Assembly (NCBI GenBank): GCA_902529105.1
Contig: CABZUW010000002.1
Span: 62,001-126,000 of the forward strand
Length of the DNA: 64,000 bases
DNA from: an uncultured Pelagibacteraceae bacterium
GTDB lineage: Bacteria; Pseudomonadota; Alphaproteobacteria; Pelagibacterales; Pelagibacteraceae
Direction of reading: 5' to 3'
Shown here in pieces: positions 1 through 11,464 of the stretch. How positions within the stretch are numbered: position 1 is the first letter of the stretch; every line of letters starts with the position of its first letter. The position numbers and the translations under genes are program-made. The notes under the pieces were generated by a model. It did not search any database. It saw nothing but the letters and a program-made list of their open reading frames with translations, and was not told the origin of the DNA.

Positions 1-1
1 T

Positions 2-46
2 TTAGGAGTTGCAGTTGAGGTTGATGCTATTTTTGAAGTAAATTAA
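2..46 (+). CDS. C-terminal fragment of a CDS cut by the window edge (...LGVAVEVDAIFEVN*)
   Basis: Open frame from position 2 to TAA at 44-46, ending 1 bp from the convergent ugd stop. Confidence 0.4.
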   Translation, partial: LGVAVEVDAIFEVN

Positions 47-47
47 T

Positions 48-1346
48 TTATCTTCCAACACCAAAATATTTAATATTTTGTTTTCTCATTTTTTCTGGTG
101 AATAAATATTACGCATGTCATAAACAATAAAATTTCTTTTTTTAACAATTCTTTTTAAATCTATTAACTTAAATTCATTCCACTCTGTATGAATAATAAT
201 TAAATCAGAATTAATACAAGCTTCTTTGATATTTGGTTTGTAATTAACATTTTTAAATTTATCAAATTCACTTTTTCTACCTGTGGGATCATAATAACGT
301 ATTTTAGCTCCTCGTTTATTTAGATATGGTATCATCTTCAAGCTTGAAGACTCCCTCATGTCATCTGTGTTAGCTTTAAATGTTACACCTAAAAAAGTAA
401 TTTTTTTATTCTTAATTTTTTTATTTAAAATACTATTAATTCTTTTTAATAATAGATCTGACCTTTTATTGTTTGATTTAATAACTGTTTTAATAAGAGA
501 TAAGTTTGTTTTAGATGCTTTTGAAGTATAAACTAAAGCCCTAGTGTCTTTAGGAAAGCACGAACCACCATAAGCAGGTCCAGCTCTTAAAAATCTACTC
601 CCTATTCTTTTATCAGAACCAATTCCTATAGAAACATCCTCAATATTTATGTCTAATTTTTCACTCAAATTAGCCAATTCATTTATAAATGTTATTTTTG
701 TCGCTAAAAATGCATTAGATGCATATTTAATTAATTCAGCGGCTCTACGTGAAGTATTCAAGTATTTTGCGCCCTTAGATATTAGAGGACTATAAAGATT
801 TTTTAAAATTCTATTAGATCTTTTATCAGATGTACCAATCACAACACGGTCAGGATATATGAAGTCTCTTATAGCTTCGCCCTCCCTTAGGAATTCGGGG
901 TTAGAAACTACACTGAAAAAATTTTTTTTTGTTTTTTTAGATATAATTTTTTCCAACTTATCACCTGTCATAACAGGAACTGTTGACTTATTAATTATAA
1001 TTTTAAAAGATTTTATATTCTTGCCTATTATATTTGCAACAGAATAAACTTGGGATAAATCTGCCTCATATTTATTTTTTTTTGTAGGAGTGCCTACGCA
1101 AATAAATATGATATCGGATTTTTGTATTGAGGTAGACAAATCTGTAGAGAATTTTAATCTACCCGATTTTGAATTTTTTCTAACAAGTTCTTCTAAACCT
1201 GGTTCATAAATAGGAATAATAGATTTTTGAAGACTATTAATTTTTGATAAATCTTTGTCTACACAAATTACATTATTTCCCAAATCAGCAAAACATACAC
1301 CGCTAACAAGGCCAACATAACCAGTTCCTATCATACATAATTTCAT
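48..1346 (-). CDS. ugd: UDP-glucose 6-dehydrogenase
   Basis: 432 aa; N-terminal MKLCMIGTGYVGLVSGVCFADLGNNVICVDKD Rossmann motif, GGSCFPKDTRAL active-site motif. Confidence 0.93.
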   Translation of the reverse strand: MKLCMIGTGYVGLVSGVCFADLGNNVICVDKDLSKINSLQKSIIPIYEPGLEELVRKNSKSGRLKFSTDLSTSIQKSDIIFICVGTPTKKNKYEADLSQVYSVANIIGKNIKSFKIIINKSTVPVMTGDKLEKIISKKTKKNFFSVVSNPEFLREGEAIRDFIYPDRVVIGTSDKRSNRILKNLYSPLISKGAKYLNTSRRAAELIKYASNAFLATKITFINELANLSEKLDINIEDVSIGIGSDKRIGSRFLRAGPAYGGSCFPKDTRALVYTSKASKTNLSLIKTVIKSNNKRSDLLLKRINSILNKKIKNKKITFLGVTFKANTDDMRESSSLKMIPYLNKRGAKIRYYDPTGRKSEFDKFKNVNYKPNIKEACINSDLIIIHTEWNEFKLIDLKRIVKKRNFIVYDMRNIYSPEKMRKQNIKYFGVGR

Positions 1347-2158
1347 AACTTTGATATTTCTAGTCCTGACTTAATATATCCATCCATACTTCCACAATCC
1401 AAATATTTACCCTTAAAGATATGTCCAATAAATACTTCATTTAAAAAAATAAGTTTTCTAAGTGTATCAGTAATATGGACTTCACCTCCTTGACCTTTTT
1501 TTTGTTTTCTTAACAATCCAAATACTTTTTTTGGAAGTATATATCTACCAATGACAGCATTATTTGACGGTGCATCTTTTTTATTTGGTTTTTCTATTAC
1601 GTCATCAATAATAAAATTACTATTATCTATTTTTTTTTTAATTTTATATATGCCCCATCTAGAAACAGTGTCTTTTTTAACCCTCATACTTGCCATAACA
1701 GATGAGTTGAACTTCTTATGTATCTTAATCATTTCTTTGGAGCAATTTTTCTCCATAATTAAATCATCAGGTAATAACATTAAAAAATATTTATCTTTTA
1801 TATATTTTGAGGTTTTTAATACTGCATCTCCAGTTCCTTTAGGGTAATTCTGATAAACAAATTTAATTTTTTTTTTGTATTTAAGAATTTTTTTATAAAT
1901 GTCTTTTATCCTTTTATCTTTTTTCTTTTTTATGATTTTTTTGTAAAATTTATCGTTAAAAAAATATTTTTTAATTACTTCTTTTTTTTTTGAAATGATA
2001 AAAATTATTTCTTTTATACCTGCATCATCACATTCATCTAGAATATATTCAATTCCAGGTCTGCCATTAATCGGTAGTAATTCTTTTGCAAAAACACTCG
2101 ATAAAGGTAATAATCTTGTACCAAGACCTGCAAGAGGTATTATAGCTTGTCTAATCAT
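1343..2158 (-). CDS. galU: UTP-glucose-1-phosphate uridylyltransferase
   Basis: IIPLAGLGTRLLPLS nucleotidyltransferase motif, KELLPI; start moved to the ATG at 2158 (track ORF extends to 2185). Confidence 0.9.
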   Translation of the reverse strand: MIRQAIIPLAGLGTRLLPLSSVFAKELLPINGRPGIEYILDECDDAGIKEIIFIISKKKEVIKKYFFNDKFYKKIIKKKKDKRIKDIYKKILKYKKKIKFVYQNYPKGTGDAVLKTSKYIKDKYFLMLLPDDLIMEKNCSKEMIKIHKKFNSSVMASMRVKKDTVSRWGIYKIKKKIDNSNFIIDDVIEKPNKKDAPSNNAVIGRYILPKKVFGLLRKQKKGQGGEVHITDTLRKLIFLNEVFIGHIFKGKYLDCGSMDGYIKSGLEISKL

Positions 2159-2187
2159 TAAATTTATAAGAATATCAACTATCATAA

Positions 2188-2997
2188 ATGATAATTTTTA
2201 AAAGTATTAATAATTTAAAAAAAAAGGTAAATTTTAGTAAAAATATTGGATTTGTTCCAACAATGGGTGCTATCCATGAGGGACATTTATCCTTAATTAA
2301 ACAGTCAAAAAAAAAATGTGAAAAAACTGTTGTAAGTATATTTATAAATCCAAAACAATTCAATAATAAGTTTGACTTTAGAAATTATCCTAGAAATTTA
2401 AGTAAAGACATCAAACTACTAAAAAAGAATAAAGTCGATTATTTACTTCTACCTAAATACGATGAATTATTTCGGATAAATTTAAAAAAAAAGATAAAAA
2501 TTAAAAAAAAAGATAGAATTTTATGTGCCAAATATAGACCAGGCCATTTCGAAGGTGTATTACATGTTATTAACCAATATTTAAACCTTATTCAACCAAA
2601 GCTTATATTTTTAGGAGAAAAGGACTATCAGCAATATTATTTAATATCAAATTTTATAAAAAATAAATTTATTACTAAATCATATTTATGCAAAACAATA
2701 AGACATAACTATTTATATGCATTATCATCAAGAAACAAATTATTAAACAATAAAGATTTACATATACTAGAATCTGTATCATTGATTATTAAAAAATTTT
2801 ATTTTTCTTTAAAAAAAAAAAAGAAAAATATTAAAAATTTAAATCATATTAAAAAGTTACTGAAAGAAACTGGTATAAATTTAGAATATTTAGAAATAAG
2901 AAATAAAATTAATTTTTCAAAAAAAATAAGTAAAGAAAATTTTAAAATATTTATAGCTTATTATTTTAAAAATATAAGGTTCATAGATAATTTCTAA
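2188..2997 (+). CDS. panC: Pantoate--beta-alanine ligase, divergent
   Basis: GFVPTMGAIHEGHLSLI, RPGHFEGV, FLGEKDYQQ, SSRN motifs. Confidence 0.85.
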   Translation: MIIFKSINNLKKKVNFSKNIGFVPTMGAIHEGHLSLIKQSKKKCEKTVVSIFINPKQFNNKFDFRNYPRNLSKDIKLLKKNKVDYLLLPKYDELFRINLKKKIKIKKKDRILCAKYRPGHFEGVLHVINQYLNLIQPKLIFLGEKDYQQYYLISNFIKNKFITKSYLCKTIRHNYLYALSSRNKLLNNKDLHILESVSLIIKKFYFSLKKKKKNIKNLNHIKKLLKETGINLEYLEIRNKINFSKKISKENFKIFIAYYFKNIRFIDNF

Positions 2998-2998
2998 T

Positions 2999-4375
2999 CT
3001 AAAGCAAAAAATAAGCTCCAATTCCTAAAAATGAAAGAAACCCAATTACATCTGTAATTGTTGTTACAAAAACACTTGATGCTATTGCTGGATCTATATT
3101 AAATTTTTTTAAAGATATAGGAATTAAAATACCAAATAAACCAGCTACTATCATGTTTAGAACCATTGAGATAGAAATTATTAACGATAGTGTATAATCT
3201 TTAAACCAAAACTGAACTACGATAGCACTAATTATTGCAAATATTACTCCATTTAGAATTCCAATTTTAAATTCTTTTAATACATTTTGTGTAAAATTAT
3301 TTTTTGTTAGTTGATTTGTTGCAATCGTTCTAATAGTGACTGCTAATGTTTGCATACCAGCGTTACCGCCCATAGATGCAACAATTGGCATAAGAACTGC
3401 TAATGCTACTACTTTTTCTATATCCTCCTTAAAAAAACCAATCACTACTGAAGCTACAATAGCGGTCAGTAAATTTAATAGTAGCCAATTAAACCTTCTT
3501 TTAGTCTTTTTAATTACACCATCTGTAATTTCTTCATCTCCTACACCTGCTAATCTTAAAGCATCTTCTTCAGCTTCCTCTTTTAAAACGGTTAAAACAT
3601 CGTCACTTGTAATCATCCCTACTAATTTATTATTTTTATCAATTACACATGCAGAGTTAAGATTATAGTTTTCAAAAATATTTGCTACTTCCTCTCTATC
3701 CATGTCAACCGGTATAGACAATTGAGACTCCTTCATTATTGACTGCATCTTAGTATCTCTAGATGTTCTTAAAACTTTTGAGGATGGTACTGAGCCAATT
3801 GGTTTAAAATCACTATCTACAATAAATATTTCAAGAAATTCCTCAGGTAGATCTTTATTCTCCCTTAAATAATCAATAGTTTGACCAACTGACCAATTAC
3901 TTGGTATAGCAGTGAACTCTCTTTGCATTATTCGTGCTGCAGAGTCCTCTGGATAACTTAAACTTTCTAATAAAGCAAATCTGTCTTTAGGTGGCAGTGA
4001 ACTTAAGATATTATTTTTATTTTTTTCATCAAGATTTTCTATAATTTTAATAGCATCATCCGACTCTAGATTCTTAAGTATAAATACAATAGAGTCTTTG
4101 GAAAGATAATTTACTATTTCTGTTTGAATAGATTCATTTAATTCAACAAAAACCTCAGGATCGATTTTAAAATTATTTAATTTTATAAGCTTTTCACGAT
4201 CACTATCATTTAAGTGTTCAATAATATCAGCTGCATCAGCAGGATGCATTTCTTTGAAGGAATTGCTTATAAAATTAGTATCATTACTAGATATTTTATC
4301 AGTTACTACCTTTATATATTCTTTGTTAAATTCAAAATTTACATTCTTGTCTTTAATTTTTCTTACTAAAGTCAT
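2999..4375 (-). CDS. mgtE: Magnesium transporter MgtE (MgtE_N, CBS pair, TM domain)
   Basis: 458 aa; MHPADAADIIEHL, CBS-like region, PIVASMGGNAGMQTLAVTIR TM motif. Confidence 0.92.
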   Translation of the reverse strand: MTLVRKIKDKNVNFEFNKEYIKVVTDKISSNDTNFISNSFKEMHPADAADIIEHLNDSDREKLIKLNNFKIDPEVFVELNESIQTEIVNYLSKDSIVFILKNLESDDAIKIIENLDEKNKNNILSSLPPKDRFALLESLSYPEDSAARIMQREFTAIPSNWSVGQTIDYLRENKDLPEEFLEIFIVDSDFKPIGSVPSSKVLRTSRDTKMQSIMKESQLSIPVDMDREEVANIFENYNLNSACVIDKNNKLVGMITSDDVLTVLKEEAEEDALRLAGVGDEEITDGVIKKTKRRFNWLLLNLLTAIVASVVIGFFKEDIEKVVALAVLMPIVASMGGNAGMQTLAVTIRTIATNQLTKNNFTQNVLKEFKIGILNGVIFAIISAIVVQFWFKDYTLSLIISISMVLNMIVAGLFGILIPISLKKFNIDPAIASSVFVTTITDVIGFLSFLGIGAYFLL

Positions 4376-4435
4376 AAAAAACTTTCATTTTATAATGGAC
4401 CTTTTAATCTATAATTTTTAGAATACAAACCTTTA

Positions 4436-5056
4436 ATGAATATAGAGATAAAAATATCAAAAAAACCAGTCAACTACGAAAAAGCCATAAAATATATGGA
4501 AAAAAGATTGAATGATATTTTATATAAAAACGCTAAAGATTTAATATGGATATTAGAACATACTGATATATACACCGCAGGAACATCGTTTAATGAAGAT
4601 GATATTTTAGATAAATCTATAAAAGTAAAGAAAACTAATAGAGGGGGAAGAATAACATTCCACGGCCCTGGACAAATAATGTTTTATTTCGTTATAAATT
4701 TAAATAAAAAAAAGAAAGATATTAGGTGGTTTATTAATGTAATAGAAAAAACTATTATTCAAACATTATCTGATTATAATATAACCTCTAAAGGAGATAA
4801 AAAAGATATAGGCATTTGGGTTAAATTAAATAATAAAGAAAGAAAAATTGCATCAATTGGAATTAAAATAAAAAAATGGATTGCTTATCATGGGTTTGCA
4901 TTAAATTATTCGGTTAACATTGAAAAATTCAAAAAAATAATTCCATGTGGGATTAAAAATAAAAAAATAATAAATATAATTGATATTAATAAAAGTAATT
5001 TTAATAGTTTAAAAAATAAACTTATTAAAAACTTTATTTATAATTTGAATAATTAA
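4436..5056 (+). CDS. lipB: Octanoyltransferase LipB
   Basis: RGGRITFHGPGQIMFY, IGIWV, IASIGIKIKKWIAYHGFALN motifs. Confidence 0.93.
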   Translation: MNIEIKISKKPVNYEKAIKYMEKRLNDILYKNAKDLIWILEHTDIYTAGTSFNEDDILDKSIKVKKTNRGGRITFHGPGQIMFYFVINLNKKKKDIRWFINVIEKTIIQTLSDYNITSKGDKKDIGIWVKLNNKERKIASIGIKIKKWIAYHGFALNYSVNIEKFKKIIPCGIKNKKIINIIDINKSNFNSLKNKLIKNFIYNLNN

Positions 5057-5939
5057 ACTTATTTGATTTTAATAACTTTTGAAAATAATCAGGTAGTTGT
5101 GCGTGATAATTATATTTTTTGCTATTGATCATGAATTTCAAGCTATAAGCGTGTAAAAATAAGTTTTTAAATTTATTTTTTTTTAAAGAGTATTTTTTAT
5201 CACCAATAATAGAGTGACTAATTAGGCTTGCTTGTTTTCTAAGTTGATGTTTTCTACCAGTTATAGGTTTAAACTCTACAAATGAATATTTGTGATTTTT
5301 ACTTATTACTCTGTAGTAAGTGATTGCTTTTTCAGATATTTTTTTATAACCATCATATCTAACTAGATTATGTTCTAGAAGGCCTTTATTATTTGTAAAC
5401 TCTCCCTCACAAACAGCAATATATGTCTTATAAATTTTTCGTAATCTAAATAATGATGTAAATAATTGAGCAGTCTTTCTATTTTTTCCAATGATTAAAA
5501 CCCCAGATGTATCTTTATCCAATCTATGAACCGCGTAAGGTTCAGAATTAGAAAAAAATATACTTTTTCTGAATATATCTATGACATTTTTATTTGATTT
5601 TGTCCCTTTTTGGGTAGGTAAGCCTGATATTTTATTTATTACAATATAATCCTCATTATCAAAAATTATTTCATTTTCTATTTCAGTTAATATTTTTTTT
5701 GACGGTATATAATTAATATTTTTACGATTTTGTTTTTCAATATTAACATTAAATAAACTAATTCTATCATCTTCTCGAACTTTATATGAACTTTTAATTT
5801 TTCTTTTATTTACTTTAATATTTCCATTTCTTAAAAATTTTTCAATTAATCCTTGTGGTAAATTATCAATGTTTTTTCGTAACCATCGATCAAGTCTCAT
5901 CAAGTCATGATCAGCAATAACATTATATGTTTTTTGCAT
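5034..5939 (-). CDS. rluC: RluA/RluC-family 23S rRNA pseudouridine synthase
   Basis: S4-like N-terminus, AVHRLDKDTSGVLIIGKN catalytic motif, GRKHQLRKQ. Confidence 0.85.
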   Translation of the reverse strand: MQKTYNVIADHDLMRLDRWLRKNIDNLPQGLIEKFLRNGNIKVNKRKIKSSYKVREDDRISLFNVNIEKQNRKNINYIPSKKILTEIENEIIFDNEDYIVINKISGLPTQKGTKSNKNVIDIFRKSIFFSNSEPYAVHRLDKDTSGVLIIGKNRKTAQLFTSLFRLRKIYKTYIAVCEGEFTNNKGLLEHNLVRYDGYKKISEKAITYYRVISKNHKYSFVEFKPITGRKHQLRKQASLISHSIIGDKKYSLKKNKFKNLFLHAYSLKFMINSKKYNYHAQLPDYFQKLLKSNKFNYSNYK

Positions 5940-5956
5940 TGTTATCTATTAAGAAA

Positions 5957-6391
5957 TTACTTAGTTTGAGATACTTTTTCTTGTTCTTTATTTTCTTTTG
6001 GTGACTTTTTTATATCTACTTTTTTTGCGTTAATATCTCTATCTACAAACTCAATTATCGCTATCGGAGCCTTGTCTCCATACCTAAATCCAGCTTTTAT
6101 TATTCTTGTGTAGCCACCTTTTCTACTCATATATCTTTTGGATAATATTTTTGTAACTTTATTAGCTGATTTGATATCTTGAAGCTTTGAAACTAAAGAT
6201 CTTGTGTTTTGTAAAGTATTTTTCTTTCCTAAAGTAATTATTTTATCTGCAACTGGTTTTAAGACTTTTGCTTTAGGTAAAGTTGTAGTTATTTGCTCAT
6301 ACTTAATTAATGAGTTAAGCATGTTTTTTATCATTGCTTTTCTGTGCTCTGAGGTTCTATTTAGCTTTTTATAACCTAGTTTATGCCTCAT
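5957..6391 (-). CDS. rplQ: 50S ribosomal protein L17
   Basis: [24 protein letters not shown]. Confidence 0.97.
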   Translation of the reverse strand: MRHKLGYKKLNRTSEHRKAMIKNMLNSLIKYEQITTTLPKAKVLKPVADKIITLGKKNTLQNTRSLVSKLQDIKSANKVTKILSKRYMSRKGGYTRIIKAGFRYGDKAPIAIIEFVDRDINAKKVDIKKSPKENKEQEKVSQTK

Positions 6392-7419
6392 TATATTGAC
6401 TCTTCTAATTTTTTAGATAATTCAGCTATATTATCAGGTGGCCAATTTGGTATTTCCATACCTAAATATAAAGACATTCCAGTTAAAACTTCTTTAATTT
6501 CATTTAATGATTTTCTGCCAAAATTTGGTGTTCTTAACATTTCACCTTCTGATTTCTGAACAAGATCACCAATATAAATTATATTGTCATTTTTTAAACA
6601 ATTCATTGATCTGACTGAGAGCTCAAGCTCGTCAACCTTTCTTAATAGGTTTTTGTTAAATTCAGGCTCACTAGGTTTATCTCTTACTATAACTTCTTGA
6701 GGTTCATCGAAATTTACAAACATTCCAAGTTGGTCTTGGAAAATTCTAGCAGAATAAGCTACTGCATCCTCGGCTGAAATTGAACCATTCGTCTCAACCT
6801 CCATTGTCAATTTATCGTAATCTAAAGCCTTACCCTCTCTTGCAGTACTAACTGAATATGAAACTTTTTTTACAGGACTAAAAAGTGAGTCTATTGGAAT
6901 TAACCCTAATGGTGGTTCTTCAGGTTTATTTAAATCAGCGGATACATAACCTTTCCCAGAACCAATAATCATCTCCATATGAAAATTAGTATTTTCATCT
7001 AAGTTGCATATAACTAATTCAGGATTTAGAATTTCTATATCAGTTACAGATGTAATGTCAGAGGCTTTAATTTCTCCAGGTCCTTTAGCATCTAAAATAA
7101 GTTTTTTTGACGAATCTGTACTGCATTTAAGAGCTAAAGATTTAACATTTAAAACTATATCTGTAACATCTTCCCTAACTCCTTTAATAGATGTAAATTC
7201 ATGCAAAACACCGTCTATTTGTATAGCAGTCACAGCAGTTCCTCTTATTGATGACAGGAGAATTCTTCTTAATGAATTTCCTAGTGTAAGTCCATATCCT
7301 TTTTCTAAAGGTTCAGCGATAATTTTTGCATAAGATTTATCATCACTCAGTTTCACATCTAACTTAGATGGTTTGATTAATGATTTCCAATTTTTAATAT
7401 TCACATCAGCATTTTCCAT
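6391..7419 (-). CDS. rpoA: RNA polymerase subunit alpha
   Basis: [23 protein letters not shown]-terminal [14 protein letters not shown]. Confidence 0.98.
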   Translation of the reverse strand: MENADVNIKNWKSLIKPSKLDVKLSDDKSYAKIIAEPLEKGYGLTLGNSLRRILLSSIRGTAVTAIQIDGVLHEFTSIKGVREDVTDIVLNVKSLALKCSTDSSKKLILDAKGPGEIKASDITSVTDIEILNPELVICNLDENTNFHMEMIIGSGKGYVSADLNKPEEPPLGLIPIDSLFSPVKKVSYSVSTAREGKALDYDKLTMEVETNGSISAEDAVAYSARIFQDQLGMFVNFDEPQEVIVRDKPSEPEFNKNLLRKVDELELSVRSMNCLKNDNIIYIGDLVQKSEGEMLRTPNFGRKSLNEIKEVLTGMSLYLGMEIPNWPPDNIAELSKKLEESI

Positions 7420-7866
7420 TTATACTCTCCTTTTTTTTGGTGGTCTTGTTCCATTATGAGGTAATGGAGTTGTGTCTTTAATAGACAAAATTTTAAAACC
7501 TCTTGATTGAAGTGCTCGTAATGCAGTTTCACGTCCAGAACCTGGACCTTTTATTTCTACTGTCAAAACTTTCATTCCATACTCTAAAGCTTTTGCAGCT
7601 GCAGAGTCTGCTGCGACTTGAGCAGCGTAAGGAGTTGATTTTCGCGAACCCTTAAAACCCTTTTGACCTGAGGATGCCCAAGAAATTACGTTACCATTAG
7701 TATCAGCTATGGAAACTATTGTGTTGTTAAATGTAGATTGCACATATGCAATTCCATTTGTTATGACCTTTTTTATTTTTTTTTTTTTTGAATAGGTGCT
7801 TTTTTTTACTAATTTTCCTTTACTTTCTGTATCTTTAGTTTCAGTTTTTTTTTTTTCTATTGACAT
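7420..7866 (-). CDS. rpsK: 30S ribosomal protein S11 with Lys-rich N-terminal extension
   Basis: [16 protein letters not shown]...[11 protein letters not shown]. Confidence 0.97.
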   Translation of the reverse strand: MSIEKKKTETKDTESKGKLVKKSTYSKKKKIKKVITNGIAYVQSTFNNTIVSIADTNGNVISWASSGQKGFKGSRKSTPYAAQVAADSAAAKALEYGMKVLTVEIKGPGSGRETALRALQSRGFKILSIKDTTPLPHNGTRPPKKRRV

Positions 7867-7868
7867 TC

Positions 7869-8252
7869 TTATTTCTTTAATGGGGTTAATTTTTTGCCAG
7901 CAATTGCAATTGCTTTACCTTTTCGCGTTCTTGCATTACATCTCGTTCTTTGACCTCTAACAGGTAGTTTTTTTTTATGTCTTAGACCTCTATAAGATGC
8001 TAAATCAATTAATCTTTTAATACTAAATGATTTATCTCTTCTTAAGTCACCCTCCACTGTAAAGTTTTTATCAATGTATTCTCTAATTTTTAATATTTCT
8101 TCATCCGTTAATTCATTTACTCTTTTAGAATTAGGGATAGATAATGAATTACAAATATCGTCTGAAAATTTAACACCTATACCGTAGATATAGGTTAAAC
8201 CAACTTTAACTAATTTATTCTGAGGGATGTTTACACCTGCTATACGAGCCAT
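7869..8252 (-). CDS. rpsM: 30S ribosomal protein S13
   Basis: [13 protein letters not shown]...[25 protein letters not shown]. Confidence 0.97.
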   Translation of the reverse strand: MARIAGVNIPQNKLVKVGLTYIYGIGVKFSDDICNSLSIPNSKRVNELTDEEILKIREYIDKNFTVEGDLRRDKSFSIKRLIDLASYRGLRHKKKLPVRGQRTRCNARTRKGKAIAIAGKKLTPLKK

Positions 8253-8308
8253 AATTATGAGATTAAAATTTAGCCTTTTATATAAGAAGACATTTTAATG
8301 TCAATGTC

Positions 8309-8872
8309 TTAAACATTAAGTATTTCCTCAATTTTTTGGGATATTTTGTTAATTTCCATAGATCCATCCACTTCATAAAAATTTTTAATTTTAGAGTAAT
8401 AATCCAAAACCGGTTTTGTAACTTCCATATATGTATCATATCTTGTTAATATAGTTTGAGCATCATCATCTGTTCTTTTCTCTAATAATTTTCTTTTTTC
8501 AACTCTTTTTATTATTGAATTTTTGTTGACGTTTAAAAAAAAAATATAGTCTATTTTTTGTTGTGATTTGTTTAATAAATTATTTAGATTTTTAGCCTGA
8601 TTTATAGTTCTGGGATAGCCATCAAAAATTAATCTATTTTTTTTTGCTACGTCAAAAATTATATTTTCGAGAAGTTTATTTACAATTTCATCATCAACAA
8701 ATTTTCCTTCATTCATATTATCTATAATTTTTCTCCCAACTTCAGTATTTTTTTTTATTTCATCTCTCAGCATATCTCCAGTTGATACTTGAAAACCATT
8801 TAGCTTTTTGACTAAAAATTTTGCCTGAGTACCCTTTCCGGCACCAGGTGGACCAAAAATTATTATATTCAC
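8309..8872 (-). CDS. adk: Adenylate kinase
   Basis: MNIIIFGPPGAGKGTQAKFL, FDGYPRTINQA. Confidence 0.97.
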   Translation of the reverse strand: MNIIIFGPPGAGKGTQAKFLVKKLNGFQVSTGDMLRDEIKKNTEVGRKIIDNMNEGKFVDDEIVNKLLENIIFDVAKKNRLIFDGYPRTINQAKNLNNLLNKSQQKIDYIFFLNVNKNSIIKRVEKRKLLEKRTDDDAQTILTRYDTYMEVTKPVLDYYSKIKNFYEVDGSMEINKISQKIEEILNV

Positions 8873-10150
8873 TTATCTCCCAAATTTTGTCTTTTTTATT
8901 AGCTGCTCGTATTGAGAACTCATTAATCTAGTTTGAATTTGTGTAACTGTGTCAATAGCCACCACTACGACTATTAAAATTGAAGTGCCTCCTAAATAAA
9001 ATGGTATTGGATAATTCGCTATAAGAAATTCAGGCATTAAACAAACTAAGGTAAGATATAAAGCCCCTATAGTTGTTAGTTTAGTAAGTATATTATCTAT
9101 ATAGATTGCTGTACTCTCACCAGGCCTTATGCCAGGAATAAATCCTCCATACTTTCTTAAATTTTCAGCAGTTTCATTTGGATTAAAAGTTATAGAGGTA
9201 TAAAAAAATGTAAAAAATATTATTCCTGAAGCATATAAAAGCATGTAAAGAGGTTGTCCTTGAGAAAAATATGAGCTTATGTTTAAGAAAGTTTCATTTT
9301 CTGAAACATTGAAATTTGAAAACGTTACAGGTAATAATAAAAGAGCTGAGGCAAAAATAGCTGGTATGACTCCTGCAGAATTTATTTTAAGTGGTAAATG
9401 AGATGACTCACCCCCAAACATTCTGTTTCCTACCTGTCTTTTTGGATAATTAATTAAAATTTTTCTTAAAGCTCTTTCCATAAAAACAATAAACATAATA
9501 GTAGCTATTAATAATATAAATATTCCAATGATCATTGTGGTAGATATAGCTCCAGTTCTACCTAGTTCAAAAGTAGTTACTAGCGCCCTTGGTATTTCAG
9601 CAACAATTCCTGAAAATATAATTAAAGAGATCCCATTTCCAATACCCCTCTGAGTAATTTGTTCTCCTAACCACATCAAAAAAATAGTTCCTGCAACAAT
9701 GGTTGTAACTGTTGAAATTTTGAAAAATAATCCAGGATTAATTACTAAATTTGCTGATGACTCTAAACCTACAGCTAAACCAAAACCTTGTATAGTAGCA
9801 AGTAAAACAGTTCCATATCTCGTTATCTGAGTAATTTTTTGTCTTCCACTTTCTCCTTGGGATTTTAAATTTTTAAAATAATCGGATACACCAGTTAACA
9901 ATTGTACTATAATTGATGACGAAATATAAGGCATTATTCCAAGAGCAAAGATTGCCATTCTACTCACAGCACCACCAGCAAAAACATTGAACATTCCAAG
10001 TAGTCCTTTTTGATTGCCCTCCATCATTAATTTTAGTTGCTCTGGATCGATACCAGGCAATGGAATAAATGTTCCAAGTCTATAAATGGACAAAACTAAT
10101 ATAGTGAAAAGAACTCTATTCTTTAAATCACTATTTGAAGAATTACTCAT
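8873..10150 (-). CDS. secY: Protein translocase subunit SecY
   Basis: 425 aa, [31 protein letters not shown]. Confidence 0.97.
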   Translation of the reverse strand: MSNSSNSDLKNRVLFTILVLSIYRLGTFIPLPGIDPEQLKLMMEGNQKGLLGMFNVFAGGAVSRMAIFALGIMPYISSSIIVQLLTGVSDYFKNLKSQGESGRQKITQITRYGTVLLATIQGFGLAVGLESSANLVINPGLFFKISTVTTIVAGTIFLMWLGEQITQRGIGNGISLIIFSGIVAEIPRALVTTFELGRTGAISTTMIIGIFILLIATIMFIVFMERALRKILINYPKRQVGNRMFGGESSHLPLKINSAGVIPAIFASALLLLPVTFSNFNVSENETFLNISSYFSQGQPLYMLLYASGIIFFTFFYTSITFNPNETAENLRKYGGFIPGIRPGESTAIYIDNILTKLTTIGALYLTLVCLMPEFLIANYPIPFYLGGTSILIVVVVAIDTVTQIQTRLMSSQYEQLIKKTKFGR

Positions 10151-10610
10151 TTGATATTTTTTTTATTGATATAGAACAACCAATTTTATTTAGTTTATCC
10201 TCAGCGCTTTTTGACACGAAATCAGCCTCAATATTCAATTTATTTTTAAGATCTCCATTTCCTAGTATTTTTAAAAAATTAAAAGTTTTTTTTACTATCT
10301 TATTTTTAACTAAATAATCTAAGTTAATAGTATTTTCAGTATTTAATTTTTTAGTTTCAACTAAGTTTTGAAGTTTATTTAAATTTAGTATTGCTATTTT
10401 TTTTTTGGATATTGATTTAAAACCTCTTTTTGGTAATCTTCTATACAAAGGCATTTGTCCACCTTCAAAACTTTTAATTGCAACACCTGACCTAGATTTT
10501 TGTCCCTTTACTCCTCTACCAGAGGTTTTGCCTTTACCTGAGCCTATTCCTCTACCAACTCGTAATTTCCTACGTTTTATTTTTATTGTTGAATTTAATA
10601 TGTTCATCAT
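10143..10610 (-). CDS. rplO: 50S ribosomal protein L15
   Basis: [29 protein letters not shown]. Confidence 0.96.
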   Translation of the reverse strand: MMNILNSTIKIKRRKLRVGRGIGSGKGKTSGRGVKGQKSRSGVAIKSFEGGQMPLYRRLPKRGFKSISKKKIAILNLNKLQNLVETKKLNTENTINLDYLVKNKIVKKTFNFLKILGNGDLKNKLNIEADFVSKSAEDKLNKIGCSISIKKISNE

Positions 10611-11107
10611 CCTCTTTTCTCAACAATTTCAGAAATTTTTTGGTTTCTTAAATTCGATATACTTTTAGGAGAATTTTGCTTAGAAAGTGCTTTCATGCAT
10701 GCACGAATTACGTTATGTGGATTAGATGTTCCAATAGATTTTGCTACAATGTCTTTGATGCCTAAAACTTCACATACTGCCCTAACTGGTCCACCTGCAA
10801 TAATACCAGTTCCTTTAGGTGCATACCGAAGTTTAATCTTACCTGCTCCATCTTTACCGAAAATATCATGATGAATTGTTCTACCTTCTCTTAGAGGTAT
10901 GTGAATTAAGTTTCTTTTTGCTAATTCATTCGCTTTCTTAATTGCATCAGGCACTTGTTTAGCTTTAGCATGAGCTATTCCAATTTTACCATTTTGATTA
11001 CCTACGACAACCAGTGCTGAAAAACCAAATCTTCTTCCACCTTTTACAACTTTTGTAATTCTATTTATATGAACTAATTTTTCTACTAATTCGTTATTTT
11101 TTTCCAT
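10607..11107 (-). CDS. rpsE: 30S ribosomal protein S5
   Basis: [30 protein letters not shown]. Confidence 0.97.
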   Translation of the reverse strand: MEKNNELVEKLVHINRITKVVKGGRRFGFSALVVVGNQNGKIGIAHAKAKQVPDAIKKANELAKRNLIHIPLREGRTIHHDIFGKDGAGKIKLRYAPKGTGIIAGGPVRAVCEVLGIKDIVAKSIGTSNPHNVIRACMKALSKQNSPKSISNLRNQKISEIVEKRG

Positions 11108-11110
11108 AAA

Positions 11111-11464
11111 TTAAAACTCCATTCCATTTTTTCTAAGCGTTTCTGCAAAAATTTTAACTCTCCCATGATATTTATAGATACCTCGATCAAAGTAAATTTT
11201 ACTAATATTTAATTCCTTAGCTTTCTTAGCTAATTTCTCAGCTACTATAGTTGAAACTTCGCTTTTTGATTTTTTTATGTTTTTGATGTTTTTGTCATTT
11301 GAAGTCGCTGATAAAAGGGTTATATTTTTTTTGTCATCTACTATTTGTGCGCTAATATTTTTTAATGATCTCGAAACGGTTAGTCTATATCTTTGATTTG
11401 AGGAAACTTTTTTAAGTTTATTTCTAACTCTAAATTTTTTTCTGGCAGTTGTTGATAGTTTCAT
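11111..11464 (-). CDS. rplR: 50S ribosomal protein L18
   Basis: [31 protein letters not shown]. Confidence 0.95.
   Translation of the reverse strand: MKLSTTARKKFRVRNKLKKVSSNQRYRLTVSRSLKNISAQIVDDKKNITLLSATSNDKNIKNIKKSKSEVSTIVAEKLAKKAKELNISKIYFDRGIYKYHGRVKIFAETLRKNGMEF

Noticed and set aside
1860-1990. Poly-T/A runs as regulatory or slippage sites
   Set aside because: They encode Lys/Phe-rich coding sequence in an AT-rich genome and are common throughout the window.
3336-3668. 110-aa plus-strand ORF antisense to mgtE
   Set aside because: Low-complexity shadow ORF opposite a well-supported coding sequence.
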